Positions 18,496 through 28,254 of a stretch of 51,956 nucleotides of DNA are shown one piece after another. Within the stretch, counting starts at the first letter, position 1. Each line of letters opens with the position of its first letter. The translations under genes were made by a program, and so were the position numbers. The DNA is from Candidatus Omnitrophota bacterium (GTDB taxonomy: Bacteria; Omnitrophota; Omnitrophia; Omnitrophales; Aquincolibacteriaceae): contig JAFGHI010000060.1 in assembly GCA_016930235.1 (NCBI GenBank), forward strand, positions 1-51,956, written 5' to 3'. Below the pieces are notes generated by a model. It was not told the origin of the DNA. It saw only the letters and a list, made by a program, of their open reading frames with translations, and made no database searches.

Positions 18496-19635
18496 TTAAA
18501 CCCGTTCATACGGTTCAAAAAAACGCTTGTACTCATCGAGCGCGAATCGATCCGTCATCCCCGCCAAGTAATCGCATATTGTACGCCGAATCCCTTCTTT
18601 CTTGCACTTCAAAAGAATTTCGCGCGGAAATTGCTCGGGTTTCTGGAGATAAATCTCAAACAAGGATTTCAAACACCGTTGCCCCTTATCCGTCATACGG
18701 ACGACCCGGTAATGCCCGTAAAGATTGCACCCCAAAAACTGTTTCAGCTGCTTGACCTGGCCCTTGATCTTCGAGGAAAAAACCACGACAGGTTGCTCGA
18801 CTTTCCGAATATCCGTCAATCGGCAAATACGGAATTTTCCAATCCGTTTTTCGGTACTTTCAACAAGATCGGTCACCAACCGGTTGATCAGCAAACGGAT
18901 CCCCAACCGCCGTTTCTTCTCAGCCGTCAGGGTCTTGTATTTCCTATGAATATATCGGCAGGCATCCCGCCAAAGCTCAATCCCCTCCAAATCGGGTTCC
19001 TGAATCAACGCGGACCTTAAGCCATCATCCAAATCGTGGCTGATATAGGCAATTTCATCGGCCACATCCACAATTTCTGCCTCCAGAAACCTCATCTTTC
19101 CTGACGGCGATGAAGCCCCTACGTGAAAATGTTTCTTGAGTCCCGCCAGGGTTTCATGCGTCAAATTCAACCCCGGGAAATCAGGGTAGCTTTCCTCCAG
19201 TTTTTCAACGATCCTCAGCGACTGTTGATTATGTTCAAATCCCCCGTGATCTTTCATCATCTCCTGGAGGACCATCTCACCGGCGTGGCCAAAAGGACCG
19301 TGACCCAAGTCATGAGCTAAGGCAATGGCCTCGGCCAAGTCTTCATTTAAAGCAAGCGCCCGGCAAAGCGACCGGGATATCTGGGCCACTTCAAGAGTAT
19401 GCGTTAAACGCGTCCGGTAATGATCTCCCTCATGATTGACAAAAACCTGGGTCTTGTACTGAAGCCGCCGAAAAGCCGTTGAGTGAATGATTCTGTCCCG
19501 GTCGCGTTGAAACGCGGTCCTTGAATGATGTTCCTTCTCCGGATACTTCCTTCCCCGGCTGTGCGCACTCCAAACGGCATAGGGTGCGAGGATCTGCGCT
19601 TCGGTCTCTTGATAACTTTGCCGGGATATTTTCAT
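18496..19635 (-). CDS. dgt: Deoxyguanosinetriphosphate triphosphohydrolase-like protein
   Basis: A 379-residue HD-superfamily hydrolase that cleaves dNTPs to deoxynucleosides and tripolyphosphate. The N-terminal part has RTAFQRDRDRIIHSTAFRRL and QVFVNHEGDHYRTRLTHTLEVAQIS. The HD core is AIALAHDLGHGPFGHAGE, and the later DEIAYISHDLDDGLR supplies a further metal ligand. Length matches the shorter type I dNTPase group. The ATG overlaps the stop of the HIT gene by 4 bp. Confidence 0.93.
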   Translation of the reverse strand: MKISRQSYQETEAQILAPYAVWSAHSRGRKYPEKEHHSRTAFQRDRDRIIHSTAFRRLQYKTQVFVNHEGDHYRTRLTHTLEVAQISRSLCRALALNEDLAEAIALAHDLGHGPFGHAGEMVLQEMMKDHGGFEHNQQSLRIVEKLEESYPDFPGLNLTHETLAGLKKHFHVGASSPSGKMRFLEAEIVDVADEIAYISHDLDDGLRSALIQEPDLEGIELWRDACRYIHRKYKTLTAEKKRRLGIRLLINRLVTDLVESTEKRIGKFRICRLTDIRKVEQPVVVFSSKIKGQVKQLKQFLGCNLYGHYRVVRMTDKGQRCLKSLFEIYLQKPEQFPREILLKCKKEGIRRTICDYLAGMTDRFALDEYKRFFEPYERV

Positions 19636-20135
19636 ACGCGATAAGATTTCCTTTTTCTGATTTCCTTTTTAAGATTTTGATAAACGGACTCCAAGGATTC
19701 AGAAATCACCTTGGTTCCCCCGAGAATGGGCATGAAGTTTGAGTCGCCTTCCCATCTGGGGACAACGTGGAAGTGTAGATGCCCGGGGATCCCGGCACCG
19801 CCCGCCCGCCCCAGATTGATTCCCAAATTAAACCCATGAGGCCGCATCGTCTTCTCAATTGCGCCAATCACATCTTCTGTCAGTTCAAGCCAATCCAGTT
19901 TTTCGGCCTTGGTCATTTCTCGGATCCTTCGAAGATGGCGGTTGGGAACAACCATAACATGTCCGTTATTGTAGGGGTAAATATTCAGAATGGCAAAACT
20001 TGAAGAGGAACGTGCGATGATGAAGTGATGCGACTTCCCAACTCTTTTCCGCACAGAACAGAAAAGACACTTCTTGCTCTTCTTCGCCCTAGGCCTGATA
20101 TACGCCTTCCGCCAAGGTGCCCACATTCGATCCAT
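19632..20135 (-). CDS. HIT family hydrolase (AP4A-phosphorylase-like)
   Basis: A 167-residue histidine triad protein. Starting at the ATG at 20133-20135 gives MDRMWAPWRKAYI, the usual N-terminus of this subfamily, with a GGAAG tract upstream. A start at 20195 would add 20 unlikely residues. CLFC is one half of a possible zinc site. The catalytic triad reads HLHFHVVPRW after GRAGGAGIPG. It overlaps the end of the AAA ATPase gene by 47 bp and is coupled to dgt. Confidence 0.92.
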   Translation of the reverse strand: MDRMWAPWRKAYIRPRAKKSKKCLFCSVRKRVGKSHHFIIARSSSSFAILNIYPYNNGHVMVVPNRHLRRIREMTKAEKLDWLELTEDVIGAIEKTMRPHGFNLGINLGRAGGAGIPGHLHFHVVPRWEGDSNFMPILGGTKVISESLESVYQNLKKEIRKRKSYRV

Positions 20136-21804
20136 ACTTATCTTCTTCCACTCCCATGACAAACTTTGGGATATCATAAAGGTCAAGCAGTGCATTAAAA
20201 CATTTCAAATCCCAGACCTGGATCCGGGCTTCCTGGGCCATAAGTTTCGCATTTTGCTCAATACCGCCCACAGCGATCATGATTTTCTTGAGGATACGCT
20301 TCTTGTATTTCTTCGATTCTTGGATAAAACTGGCTATCTCCTCTTCTTTGACCGGCTCATAAGCGACCTGGCAAAGCCATCGAACCCTGGGACCTTTCGC
20401 GTAAAACGTAATGACCTTCTCATTGGTGGGTCGGAATCCAATCTCGGAAAATTGAGGGCATTGCCACCTTTTTTGTCCTACTTCGACGACATCATTACGA
20501 AACTCTTTGAACAATTTTTCAACGGTCATGGCCAAACCGTCCCGCCATGAATTTTCGCATTCGCGCCATTGCCTCTCGAGCGCCTCGATAAACGACTGCC
20601 GCACCTTGATCATCTCGGGAGTAAAAAGCTGTTTCTTCTTGTAAAAAACTTCCCGCAGCCAGAAACGGAAGAAAACGTCATTTAAAATATAGAAATCGCC
20701 CTTCCGGCAAACCCATTCTTCATGGACCAACCGGTCCAAGATCTTCTTGGTCTCCCGGTTTTTCTTCTCAATGAAGGTTGAAATGCCGAGCATTTTCCTC
20801 CGGCCGCAGGCTAACGCGACCAAAGCCTTGAGATAAGGGGCACTATCTTTAGCCATCCTTGAGCAGAGATCGATCCGGTTTCGAAAAAGCAGCCCGATCC
20901 TGCCAAATTCCGAGAATACTTCCTCATAAACCGCGTCAAAAAAGGACCTCTTCGGAACCTTTTTTTCAAAATCCAGCTCAAAGGTGGGTATGTGATGAGC
21001 GCTTTCGATGTGGGTCACCTGCGCCTCGATTCGGTCGATCAAGATATCCAGATATTGGGGGTTCCCTCCGGTCAGGCGCAATAAAAATTTAATTTCGGTC
21101 GCCCCAAACTGTTTTCCCGGAATCCGGCTTTTGATCCATTTTTCGGCTTGATCGCCATCAAATGCATCGATCTCGACAATTTCAAAATTCCCGAAAAGCA
21201 GCGAAAATTTGTCCCTGAAAATTTCTTTGGCGCGCGCAGCATAGGAACTCGCAACAATATAAATCGTATTCTTTTGGGCCATAATCTCACGGCCCATCAT
21301 CACAAAAGGATCGTTGGCCGGCAGTTTTTCGATGGCGTGAAATTCATCGATCAAGAGAGCGACTTTTTTTCCCGTTTCATCGCTCAAAGTCCCGATCAGG
21401 GAAAAAAGCTCGCGTACGGATGTTGCGATCTTTTCCTTTCTGAAGTTTTTCTGGAGCGTCTCGATTCTCCCCACGGTTACCGGAACGATCAAAGCCGCTG
21501 CCCTCAAGAGAGATTGATAATTTTCAGGCGGCTGGACCGATTGACTCAAAAAAACGCCGGTCAGCATTGCGCCGATCCAGCGTTCCGCAAAATTATCATA
21601 GTCAACCGATTCGGCGTCGAAGTAAACAGGAATAAAACGGGATTGGCCGATGAGTGAATGGAAGATCGATTCGAGCAGATAGGTCTTGCCCATCCCATCC
21701 GGTCCGATCAGACCGACATTCTGACGATAACCTTCTTCAAGAGCTTCTATTCGCTTTCGCAAATGAAAACGAATCTGATCCCTCACACAAAAAGACATCC
21801 GCAT
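20089..21804 (-). CDS. AAA ATPase of the archaeal-ATPase/DUF234 type
   Basis: A 571-residue STAND/AAA-like ATPase. Walker A reads GLIGPDGMGKTYLLESI and Walker B reads KVALLIDEFHAIEKL. A sensor region (NTIYIVASSYA) and a winged-helix segment (MLGISTFIEKKNRETKKILD) follow. NDVFFRFWLREVFY and the C-terminal 150 residues resemble the restriction-endonuclease-like DUF234 domain of archaeal-type ATPases. Its role is unknown; such proteins are often lineage-expanded and poorly characterised. The start has GAGGAGATCCC before ATG. Confidence 0.82.
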   Translation of the reverse strand: MRMSFCVRDQIRFHLRKRIEALEEGYRQNVGLIGPDGMGKTYLLESIFHSLIGQSRFIPVYFDAESVDYDNFAERWIGAMLTGVFLSQSVQPPENYQSLLRAAALIVPVTVGRIETLQKNFRKEKIATSVRELFSLIGTLSDETGKKVALLIDEFHAIEKLPANDPFVMMGREIMAQKNTIYIVASSYAARAKEIFRDKFSLLFGNFEIVEIDAFDGDQAEKWIKSRIPGKQFGATEIKFLLRLTGGNPQYLDILIDRIEAQVTHIESAHHIPTFELDFEKKVPKRSFFDAVYEEVFSEFGRIGLLFRNRIDLCSRMAKDSAPYLKALVALACGRRKMLGISTFIEKKNRETKKILDRLVHEEWVCRKGDFYILNDVFFRFWLREVFYKKKQLFTPEMIKVRQSFIEALERQWRECENSWRDGLAMTVEKLFKEFRNDVVEVGQKRWQCPQFSEIGFRPTNEKVITFYAKGPRVRWLCQVAYEPVKEEEIASFIQESKKYKKRILKKIMIAVGGIEQNAKLMAQEARIQVWDLKCFNALLDLYDIPKFVMGVEEDKYGSNVGTLAEGVYQA

Positions 21805-22010
21805 GGGATCTCCTCGTTTTGTCTGAGAAAAGTTGCAGTTAACGATTTTTTCGAGGGATTCGATCGAGAGATTCGAAGATGGTATAATGTATTATATTTA
21901 TAAAGCCATATTTCCGATGCGCGCTCTCTCTCGTTCTCCCTTATGAAAAACATCTTACAGCTTTAATCCTGAAAAGCAAGCGCAAAAAAAATAATCTTCC
22001 GTCCGCACTC

Positions 22011-22055
22011 AAAAAAAATCCGGCGCCCCCCTTTCCTTGTCCCGCAACGGATCCG
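22011..22055 (-). terminator. Possible weak intrinsic terminator after the yvcK-like gene
   Basis: On the minus strand, just past the stop at 22081, a short complementary pair (ATCCG with CGGAT) precedes an 8-T run. The stem is short and the loop long, so this is only a weak candidate. The rest of 21805-22080 is AT-rich and shows no gene. Confidence 0.3.
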
Positions 22056-22080
22056 AGACGATGATCGAAATTTAAAAACT

Positions 22081-23409
22081 CTAAATACTTTCGTCGATGA
22101 TCCGTTTAAGGGTGGACGCCAATTTAAAACTGTCGTGCCGGACCAATTCTTTTTCGCTTACAAGATCTTCCCGGACAATTTTTGCGCCGGTGATGGATGA
22201 CAAAACTTGATCCGACGACTCCACCACCGGAATTTGATTCTTTTTTGCGTAAAGTTCGATGTGATCCTTTGAAAATTTAGTCGTTGAGGCCAGAATATAA
22301 TCCAAGACATCTTTGGCCAAATATTTGACGATTTCCCGAACGTGATCGGCAACATCAAAATCCGTCGTTTCACCCGGTTTGGTCATCACATTGCAGATAT
22401 AAATCTTTTTGGCGCGGCTGACCGCAATCGCTTCGCTGACACCTTTGACGATAAGATTGGAAATAAGACTGGTGTAGAGATCGCCCGGCCCCAGGATAAT
22501 GAAGTGTGCGTTATAAAGCGCCTCCAGCGCGTCCGGATTGGCCGCCACCGACGGGACCTGCCAGAGATACCGGATCCTCACAGAAGGATCATGCCCTTCA
22601 AATAAATCGATACGATGTTCGCCCTCAATAATTTCCCCGTTTTCAAGCTCCGCTTTCAGCGTATTAATGGTCTCCGTAACAGGGATCACCTGCCCCTGAA
22701 TGTTCAAGATCTCCCCGATTGATTTGACGGCGTGGGTCATCGAACCCCGCATTTGAGAGACCGCCGTCAACAAGAGGTTCCCGAGATTATGCCCCTCCAA
22801 ACCGGCGCCTTTTTGGAAACGGTACTGCATCAGTTCATTGAGTAAATCGGGGGCGGTTGACAAAGCCACAAGACTTCGCCGGACATCACCGGGCGGCAGG
22901 ATCCCGAACATATCCCTCAGCCGCCCTGTCGAACCGCCATCATCGCTCATACTGACAATCGATGTGATATGAATCCCCGCCAATGTCTTGAGCCCGGAAA
23001 GCAACGTGAAGAGTCCCGTCCCGCCCCCCAAACAGGCCACCCGGATTTCCTGATGAAGGATTTGCTGAACAAGTCCGACAAATTTCCGGATCGCCAAAGG
23101 CCCCGAAATGACCTCGGTCTGCATAAAATGCTCGTTCTCGATCTCACGCCGTTCCTGTTCCTGAAGCGTAAAAACGATCACGGGCGGGACCTTAAAATTT
23201 TCCAGGGAGTGAAAACGCCTCAAAACCTCGATGGCCTTCATGCGCGGCAGGTTGAAATCCAAAAGCAGTAAATCAAATTTACTGCTGATCACTGTCTGGA
23301 AAGCATCCATCCCATTGGCGACCTCGGTATACGCATACCGGAAACGCGACAGGGACTTCTTGACCAAGGCCGAAAAAAAAGGATTATTGCTCGCCAACAA
23401 GACTTTCAT
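22081..23409 (-). CDS. Pseudo-receiver domain fused to a YvcK/CofD-like gluconeogenesis factor
   Basis: A 442-residue fusion. Residues 1-125 fold like a response regulator receiver (KVLLASNNPFFSAL, then LLLLDFNLPRMKAIEVL with Asp53). The acidic pocket is Ser-Asn-Asn and the conserved Lys is replaced (VISGPLAI), so normal phosphotransfer is doubtful. From residue 130 it is a YvcK/CofD-like protein: VACLGGGTGLFTLLSGLK, SMSDDGGSTGRLRD, PPGDVRRSLVAL, GHNLGNLLLTA and ILGPGDLYTSLISN. YvcK proteins bind UDP-sugars and affect cell wall growth and carbon use. The ATG overlaps the ATP-grasp stop (ATGA). Confidence 0.88.
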   Translation of the reverse strand: MKVLLASNNPFFSALVKKSLSRFRYAYTEVANGMDAFQTVISSKFDLLLLDFNLPRMKAIEVLRRFHSLENFKVPPVIVFTLQEQERREIENEHFMQTEVISGPLAIRKFVGLVQQILHQEIRVACLGGGTGLFTLLSGLKTLAGIHITSIVSMSDDGGSTGRLRDMFGILPPGDVRRSLVALSTAPDLLNELMQYRFQKGAGLEGHNLGNLLLTAVSQMRGSMTHAVKSIGEILNIQGQVIPVTETINTLKAELENGEIIEGEHRIDLFEGHDPSVRIRYLWQVPSVAANPDALEALYNAHFIILGPGDLYTSLISNLIVKGVSEAIAVSRAKKIYICNVMTKPGETTDFDVADHVREIVKYLAKDVLDYILASTTKFSKDHIELYAKKNQIPVVESSDQVLSSITGAKIVREDLVSEKELVRHDSFKLASTLKRIIDESI

Positions 23410-24782
23410 GATCTCGCTTTTCCCTTTCTCGAATAGGTCACGACAGGGATCAATCCTCCCCCGGCCGAAACATTAATCACCGACTCATCCGACAAACGCG
23501 CAATGGCCCCCGCATACTTCCCGCCCAGGATATAAGGGTTAATATTCATCTTTTTTCTGACAATCACAAGTTTCTTTTTCCGGTTCAGGACCGGGACCGT
23601 CATTTGAGGAATCGGGACGTACTCCTGAACCACCCAATTTTCCTGCTGACGGAACGCGCGATTGATGGTCGCACGCCAGACCTTAGGCGTCGTCTCCCTT
23701 CCGATCCGGACACCTTTTCCGCCGTAACTATCCGAGGGCTTTAAGACAAAATCGTGTTGATGGCGCTCGATCAGTTTACGAAGCGTCATTTTCTTTTTCT
23801 TCTCGAGATAAACCTTCTTGGTATCCGCCGCCAGCCGCGTCCAGGGAATATATTTCTTTTTGACCTCAATCTCGGCATTCGAAAACCAGGAATCATATTT
23901 GGAGTGCGTCAGGATCGAAAGAAGCGATTTGCTCGCGGCAAGCTTGGACCTCAAGGGATTGATCACGCACACTTTGCCCAATTGGTAGGCTTTCAAGAAA
24001 TCACCGACATCTTTCTTCTTGGCCATCAGTTCATCGAAAATGACCCGCCGATAAACCAAATCCACGCGAAATCCACCGACATAAAGCGCACCCGAACGGT
24101 ATTTCAAATCGCGAGGATCCGCCACCACCGCTTCATAGCCCTTCGCCTGAAAATATTTCTGGATAATATAAAACTCATCCAACGTCCTCATCGTCTTCCA
24201 GTCGACAATCGCAATCTGCGGTTTTGAACGGTTCCCCCCGAATTCCCGGTAACAGGCCATCAAGGCTTCCAGCAAGGCATCCAAACGGCGGGGAGGAATC
24301 CATTCATACCGTTCTGCCAGCTTTCTAACGAGATGCCCCGAACAGAACAATCTCTCCTGAAGATCGGCATATCCCAGTCCCGCCGGACTGTCGCAATTCA
24401 ACTCGATAAATCGAAATCCGTGCGGGGTCAAAAATGAATCGGGCCTTGCAATAACCACACAGCGCTTGTACCCCGGGTCAATCTCCATCCACTTTCTCAC
24501 CGACGGCCTCAACTGAAAGACGGACCTTAACCGTTTATCTTCCAGGTAGATCTTGACCACCTTTTCGAGAATGGCCATGATTTGCCCGGTGACCCGTTCG
24601 AGATCATCGGTGTCCTCTTGGGAAAGAAAATAAGGCTTCCAGAAAGTAGGGATGGCCCGGTCACCGAATTTACATCCCCGTTCGACTAATTGCCCGTCCA
24701 GGCGCAGGATTGCCTCGGTCGTCTGCTTCTCGTATCGACGGGCAAGGATATCGTACTCTTCAGTAATCAGCGGCAAAGGCAA
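23406..24782 (-). CDS. Circularly permuted ATP-grasp protein
   Basis: A 458-residue protein related to the glutathionylspermidine-synthase-like, circularly permuted ATP-grasp family. RFIELNCDSPAGLGYAD, FVLKPSDSYGGKGVRIG and WVVQEYVPIPQMTVPVLN are ATP-grasp-type segments, and the C-terminus is INVSAGGGLIPVVTY. These enzymes form amide bonds, but the substrate here cannot be told. Translation starts at TTG (24782, or more likely 24776, which is better spaced from a GGGAGA ribosome binding site). It is coupled to the receiver-YvcK gene. Confidence 0.8.
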   Translation of the reverse strand: MPLPLITEEYDILARRYEKQTTEAILRLDGQLVERGCKFGDRAIPTFWKPYFLSQEDTDDLERVTGQIMAILEKVVKIYLEDKRLRSVFQLRPSVRKWMEIDPGYKRCVVIARPDSFLTPHGFRFIELNCDSPAGLGYADLQERLFCSGHLVRKLAERYEWIPPRRLDALLEALMACYREFGGNRSKPQIAIVDWKTMRTLDEFYIIQKYFQAKGYEAVVADPRDLKYRSGALYVGGFRVDLVYRRVIFDELMAKKKDVGDFLKAYQLGKVCVINPLRSKLAASKSLLSILTHSKYDSWFSNAEIEVKKKYIPWTRLAADTKKVYLEKKKKMTLRKLIERHQHDFVLKPSDSYGGKGVRIGRETTPKVWRATINRAFRQQENWVVQEYVPIPQMTVPVLNRKKKLVIVRKKMNINPYILGGKYAGAIARLSDESVINVSAGGGLIPVVTYSRKGKARS

Positions 24783-24824
24783 CTCTCCCTTTTACCCTCT
24801 TCAAGGTTTGAAAACGTCCGGACT

Positions 24825-25574
24825 TCAGGAATCCGCCAACTTGGCAGCGGCCTTTAAAATATCGATCGGGATCGGAAAAAGGGTCGTTGTATTGTTCTCC
24901 GCACCGATCTCAACAAGTGTTTGCAGGTAGCGAAGCTGAAGCGACATCGGTTCCTGCTGCATCTTGGCCGCGGCGGCACAAATCTTTTCGGCGGCTTGAT
25001 ACTCTCCTTCGGCGGCAATAATCTTCCCGCGGCGTTCCCTCTCGGCTTCGGCCTGGCGGGCCATCGCACGCCTGAGCTCTTCAGAAAGATCCACGTGCTT
25101 GACTTCCACATTCGTGACCTTGATCCCCCACGGGTCCGTCTGCTTATCCAAAATCGTCTTGAGCAGGCTGTTGATCTTTTCCCTTTGGGAAAGCAAATCA
25201 TCCAGCTCCATTTCCCCGATCACGCTCCTCAAAGTTGTTTGAGCCATCTGGGAAATCGCAAAGAAATAATTCTGCACTTCAACCGTCGCCTTGATCGGGT
25301 CCATCACACGAAAATAGGCCACAGCATTGATCTTGGCCGAAACATTGTCTTTCGTGATGATATCCTGCGGCGGGACATCCAAAGTTACAATCTGAAGACT
25401 CACCTTCACTGCCCGGTCGATCGGCCACAAGACAAAGATCAACCCAGGCCCTTTCGGTTCGCTTAAGACACGGCCTAAACGGAAGATCACCGCGCGCTCG
25501 TACTCGTTGATCACCCGCAAACAACTTAAGATGTAGAAAACGACAACTCCAAAAATAACCCATACGGTAGTCAT
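24825..25574 (-). CDS. Slipin/stomatin-like SPFH membrane protein
   Basis: A 249-residue SPFH-domain protein. One N-terminal membrane segment ([16 protein letters not shown]) is followed by the stomatin signature [21 protein letters not shown]. It continues with [40 protein letters not shown] and the heptad-rich [20 protein letters not shown]. Family members organise membrane microdomains, often with an NfeD protease partner, which is not adjacent here. The ATG has GGAGGGTATC upstream. Confidence 0.93.
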   Translation of the reverse strand: MTTVWVIFGVVVFYILSCLRVINEYERAVIFRLGRVLSEPKGPGLIFVLWPIDRAVKVSLQIVTLDVPPQDIITKDNVSAKINAVAYFRVMDPIKATVEVQNYFFAISQMAQTTLRSVIGEMELDDLLSQREKINSLLKTILDKQTDPWGIKVTNVEVKHVDLSEELRRAMARQAEAERERRGKIIAAEGEYQAAEKICAAAAKMQQEPMSLQLRYLQTLVEIGAENNTTTLFPIPIDILKAAAKLADS

Positions 25575-25674
25575 GATACCCTCCTATGTTATAACGTTCA
25601 GTCTGAGCCGGCTGACTATCTCCATAAATACGGCTCCTTTTACCTGATTCTCAAGCCCTATTCGACGGGACACT

Positions 25675-26241
25675 TCAAGCCTTGATTTCACTGCTTTGAA
25701 CAAATAGGATCCCGGCTTTTTTCATATCTCCTAAGGCCTTTTCACCGTCACCCGGATGAACATTCACAGCGCGGACAAGATCGGTCACGACCACGGTCCG
25801 GAAACCTTCGTTGACCGCGTCCAAGGCCGTTTGTTTCACGCAATAATCGGTCGCCAATCCGACAATAAAAACCCGTTCGATATTCCTTCCTCTGAGTTCT
25901 CTGGCAAGCTTCGTTCCCTCAAAACCGGAATAGGCGTCGAAATCGGGCGCATCTGCCTTCTTAATCTTGAGATGAACTTTGTCTTGGACCAATGCAGGAT
26001 GAAGAAGGGCACCGGGAGTCCCTTGAACACAGTGAGGGGGCCAGCTGCCTCCCTGCTTCGCGAAGGAACTATGATCAGGGGGATGCCAATCTTGAGTCGT
26101 CACGATGCAAGAAAATAAAGGAAGGATTTGATTAATAGGTTCGACAATTTCATCCCCGCCCGGAACGGCAAGAGCACCCTTCGGACAAAAATCATTCTGC
26201 AGATCGACGATAACGAGGGCATCTGATTTTTGAATCTGCAT
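25675..26241 (-). CDS. pncA: Nicotinamidase
   Basis: A 188-residue isochorismatase-fold amidase that converts nicotinamide to nicotinate for NAD salvage. It shows VIVDLQNDFCPKGALAVPGG with the catalytic Asp, the metal-binding TQDWHPPDHSSFA, the catalytic Lys region VHLKIKKA, and the nucleophile Cys in GLATDYCVKQTALDA. It lies 23 bp after the nicotinate phosphoribosyltransferase gene, so the two consecutive salvage steps form one unit. Confidence 0.95.
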   Translation of the reverse strand: MQIQKSDALVIVDLQNDFCPKGALAVPGGDEIVEPINQILPLFSCIVTTQDWHPPDHSSFAKQGGSWPPHCVQGTPGALLHPALVQDKVHLKIKKADAPDFDAYSGFEGTKLARELRGRNIERVFIVGLATDYCVKQTALDAVNEGFRTVVVTDLVRAVNVHPGDGEKALGDMKKAGILFVQSSEIKA

Positions 26242-26264
26242 CCGGCCTCCCTCGGGCTAGGTTC

Positions 26265-27545
26265 TTACTTGACCCTTTCCAGCTTCGACCAGTTTCCTTT
26301 CGTGCGGCCGACTTTCGCGCAGGGCTTACCATTATATTCAACAATATCCGCCGTCACATCCACGCGTTTGCGCAGAAGGGTCGAACCGACACCGTAAGCA
26401 TCAACGGGCGAACGAAGCCTTTCAAAGCGCCGTATCCTTTCGGCATCGAAACCGCCCGAGACGACAATCTTAAGCCTCCGGCAGCCCCACCGGTCAAATT
26501 CTCTTCTTGCCTTCCGGACAAGCTCAGGACAGACACCATATCCGTCTTTGGCGCGGACTGATTTGTCCCGAAGCTGACCGCTTGTATCCAGACGCACACC
26601 CCAAAGCTTACCCTTCCCAGGGCCGATGACCTTCGGCGCCAGCTTCTTAAAAAGCGACGGCGTTAAGGAGCGAACTGTCGGGTCTTGAGCAAGAATGATC
26701 CTTTCGATCACCTTCCGGGTCGTCCCGATACAATCATTATCCCAGTCCACCAGGGCGACACGATTGACAGACGGATCGGTATGGTGATCAAAGGCCAAAA
26801 AGGCCTCGCCGGTATCCCCTTCATAACTTCCGATTAAAATATGCGGAATCGTCCCGATACTTTCCAAACCCCAATAATCCGCATTCGCGTCTGTGGAGAC
26901 CGCAAAGGCCCCGGCCTTCAAGGCCGAATAGCCGTCTGTCGTCTGCACCCAATAGTGATCAAAACGCGCCGAAAAGAAAAGGATTTGTTTCCCTCGTGCC
27001 GCGCGGACGACTTCATCCACGGCTGTCGCTGTGGCGGTAGGTCTTGCGATCACTCCCAGCAAAGGTGTCTCGAGATGAACAAAGAGTTTGGGGTCCCCGA
27101 CAATCCCCAAGACCGGCTCATTCTTTTTGACCCGGTCGCCGTCGTATCGGGCATAAACGCTGAGATCCTTCCAACCGTTCACCCATAACCGGTTCAGCTG
27201 CTCACGAACGTGAGTCCTTTTTTCCGACCACTCCAGGATCTTTTCTTCATCTTGTTGAAGGCTCGCGTCCTGAAAATTCCACTGGGTCTCACGTAACTTT
27301 TGATAAAGCAATTCGGCCCGGTGAAGGTCCTGATACATCCCCGAACACGTCTTCAAGATCGCAATGGCTTCATCGAGTCCGCAGACCACGGAATCTTCAC
27401 GGGGAAAGAACTGGTAGGCCACACGGATCTCCCGATGATCCCGGATCAAAACGTCACGGGTCCTCAGGAAATAGCGGTCGGTGTAATACCCGCACCGGAG
27501 TTTATCGGTCGGAATTTTGAAAACGGACGGTGACAGCCTAGTCAT
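26265..27545 (-). CDS. Nicotinate phosphoribosyltransferase
   Basis: A 426-residue enzyme of the nicotinate/quinolinate phosphoribosyltransferase superfamily, taking nicotinate from PncA to nicotinate mononucleotide. Recognised segments are VARPTATATAVDEVVRAARG, GTIPHILIGSYEGDTGEAFLAFDHH, ALVDWDNDCIGTTRKVIE, WGVRLDTSGQLRDKSV and VSGGFDAERIRRFE. The length and the short form fit the archaeal-like branch better than E. coli PncB. The ATG has GGAG 5 bp upstream. Confidence 0.9.
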   Translation of the reverse strand: MTRLSPSVFKIPTDKLRCGYYTDRYFLRTRDVLIRDHREIRVAYQFFPREDSVVCGLDEAIAILKTCSGMYQDLHRAELLYQKLRETQWNFQDASLQQDEEKILEWSEKRTHVREQLNRLWVNGWKDLSVYARYDGDRVKKNEPVLGIVGDPKLFVHLETPLLGVIARPTATATAVDEVVRAARGKQILFFSARFDHYWVQTTDGYSALKAGAFAVSTDANADYWGLESIGTIPHILIGSYEGDTGEAFLAFDHHTDPSVNRVALVDWDNDCIGTTRKVIERIILAQDPTVRSLTPSLFKKLAPKVIGPGKGKLWGVRLDTSGQLRDKSVRAKDGYGVCPELVRKARREFDRWGCRRLKIVVSGGFDAERIRRFERLRSPVDAYGVGSTLLRKRVDVTADIVEYNGKPCAKVGRTKGNWSKLERVK

Positions 27546-27645
27546 AACGGCTCCTATTATCGGTGAGCGGCCTCAAGGATTCAATCATAAAGGTACCTTT
27601 CGTGCTTTCGTCTAGGAGAATTGAATCGGACTATTTTGGACACAA

Positions 27646-27682
27646 AAAGTGCCAGGTACCACCCCGCGATACCTGGCACTTT
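27646..27682. repeat. Perfect 13-bp inverted repeat (hairpin)
   Basis: Arms AAAGTGCCAGGTA (27646-27658) and TACCTGGCACTTT (27670-27682) pair perfectly around an 11-base loop. It lies between the EIIA-like gene and the nicotinate phosphoribosyltransferase gene. It has no T-run directly after it on either strand, so it looks more like a REP-type dispersed palindrome than a standard terminator. Confidence 0.75.
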
Positions 27683-27771
27683 GCCGATAACACCTCAGAA
27701 CCCCTCCATCCAGAGCCCCCAACTCCAAGACCAAGGGCTTTCTGAGGCTCTTTTTATGATGCTCGATAAAA

Positions 27772-28254
27772 CTAACCTGCCATTTGAAGCTCAGAACCCG
27801 CCTCACGGACAATCAGTTCATAAGCTTCCTGCGCACTGCCTGCGATCTTGAGTCTTTCCCGCCAAAAACGGTCCCGGAAAAAACTGCCTGCCGAATGAAG
27901 GATCTGGCTCTTCATTTGTCCCGCATCTTCTGTGTCCGGCAGAACAAGCAAGAAAGCAATGTGGACCGGCAGACCATCGAGTGAAGGAAAATCAATTCCT
28001 TCTCGACTGATCCCAAGGGAGGCAAGCGGTAGAGAGACACCTGCGAAGATACAGTGCGGCAAGGCGATCCCTTCACCGATGGCTGTCGTTCCATAACCTT
28101 CTCGCGCTAAGATCCGCGAATAAACATTCTCTCGGTCTTCCGGGCTTAATCCCCAAGAAGGCAAGAGATCGATCAACTTTCGAATGGCTTCTTCCTGGCT
28201 AGCTGCTTCAAAACCGACTTTTACGCTTTCTTCACGCAGCAAATGTTGTAGCAT
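27772..28254 (-). CDS. PTS EIIA-type (PtsN-like) regulatory protein
   Basis: A 160-residue domain of the fructose/mannitol EIIA family, close in form to EIIA-Ntr. The phospho-accepting His is in AIGEGIALPHCIF (His68), preceded by ILAREGYGTT. These proteins are usually phosphorylated by EI/NPr and act as regulators rather than transporters. No PTS permease is nearby. AGGAG lies 10 bp upstream of the ATG, and the gene overlaps the preceding small gene by 23 bp. Confidence 0.9.
   Translation of the reverse strand: MLQHLLREESVKVGFEAASQEEAIRKLIDLLPSWGLSPEDRENVYSRILAREGYGTTAIGEGIALPHCIFAGVSLPLASLGISREGIDFPSLDGLPVHIAFLLVLPDTEDAGQMKSQILHSAGSFFRDRFWRERLKIAGSAQEAYELIVREAGSELQMAG

Noticed and set aside
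21885-21905. TATAAT-like sequences on both strands before the AAA ATPase gene
   Set aside because: The stretch is simply AT-rich and no -35 box at a suitable distance was convincing.
27646-27682. Intrinsic terminator after the EIIA-like gene
   Set aside because: The stem is good, but no T-run follows directly on either strand, so it is recorded as a repeat only.
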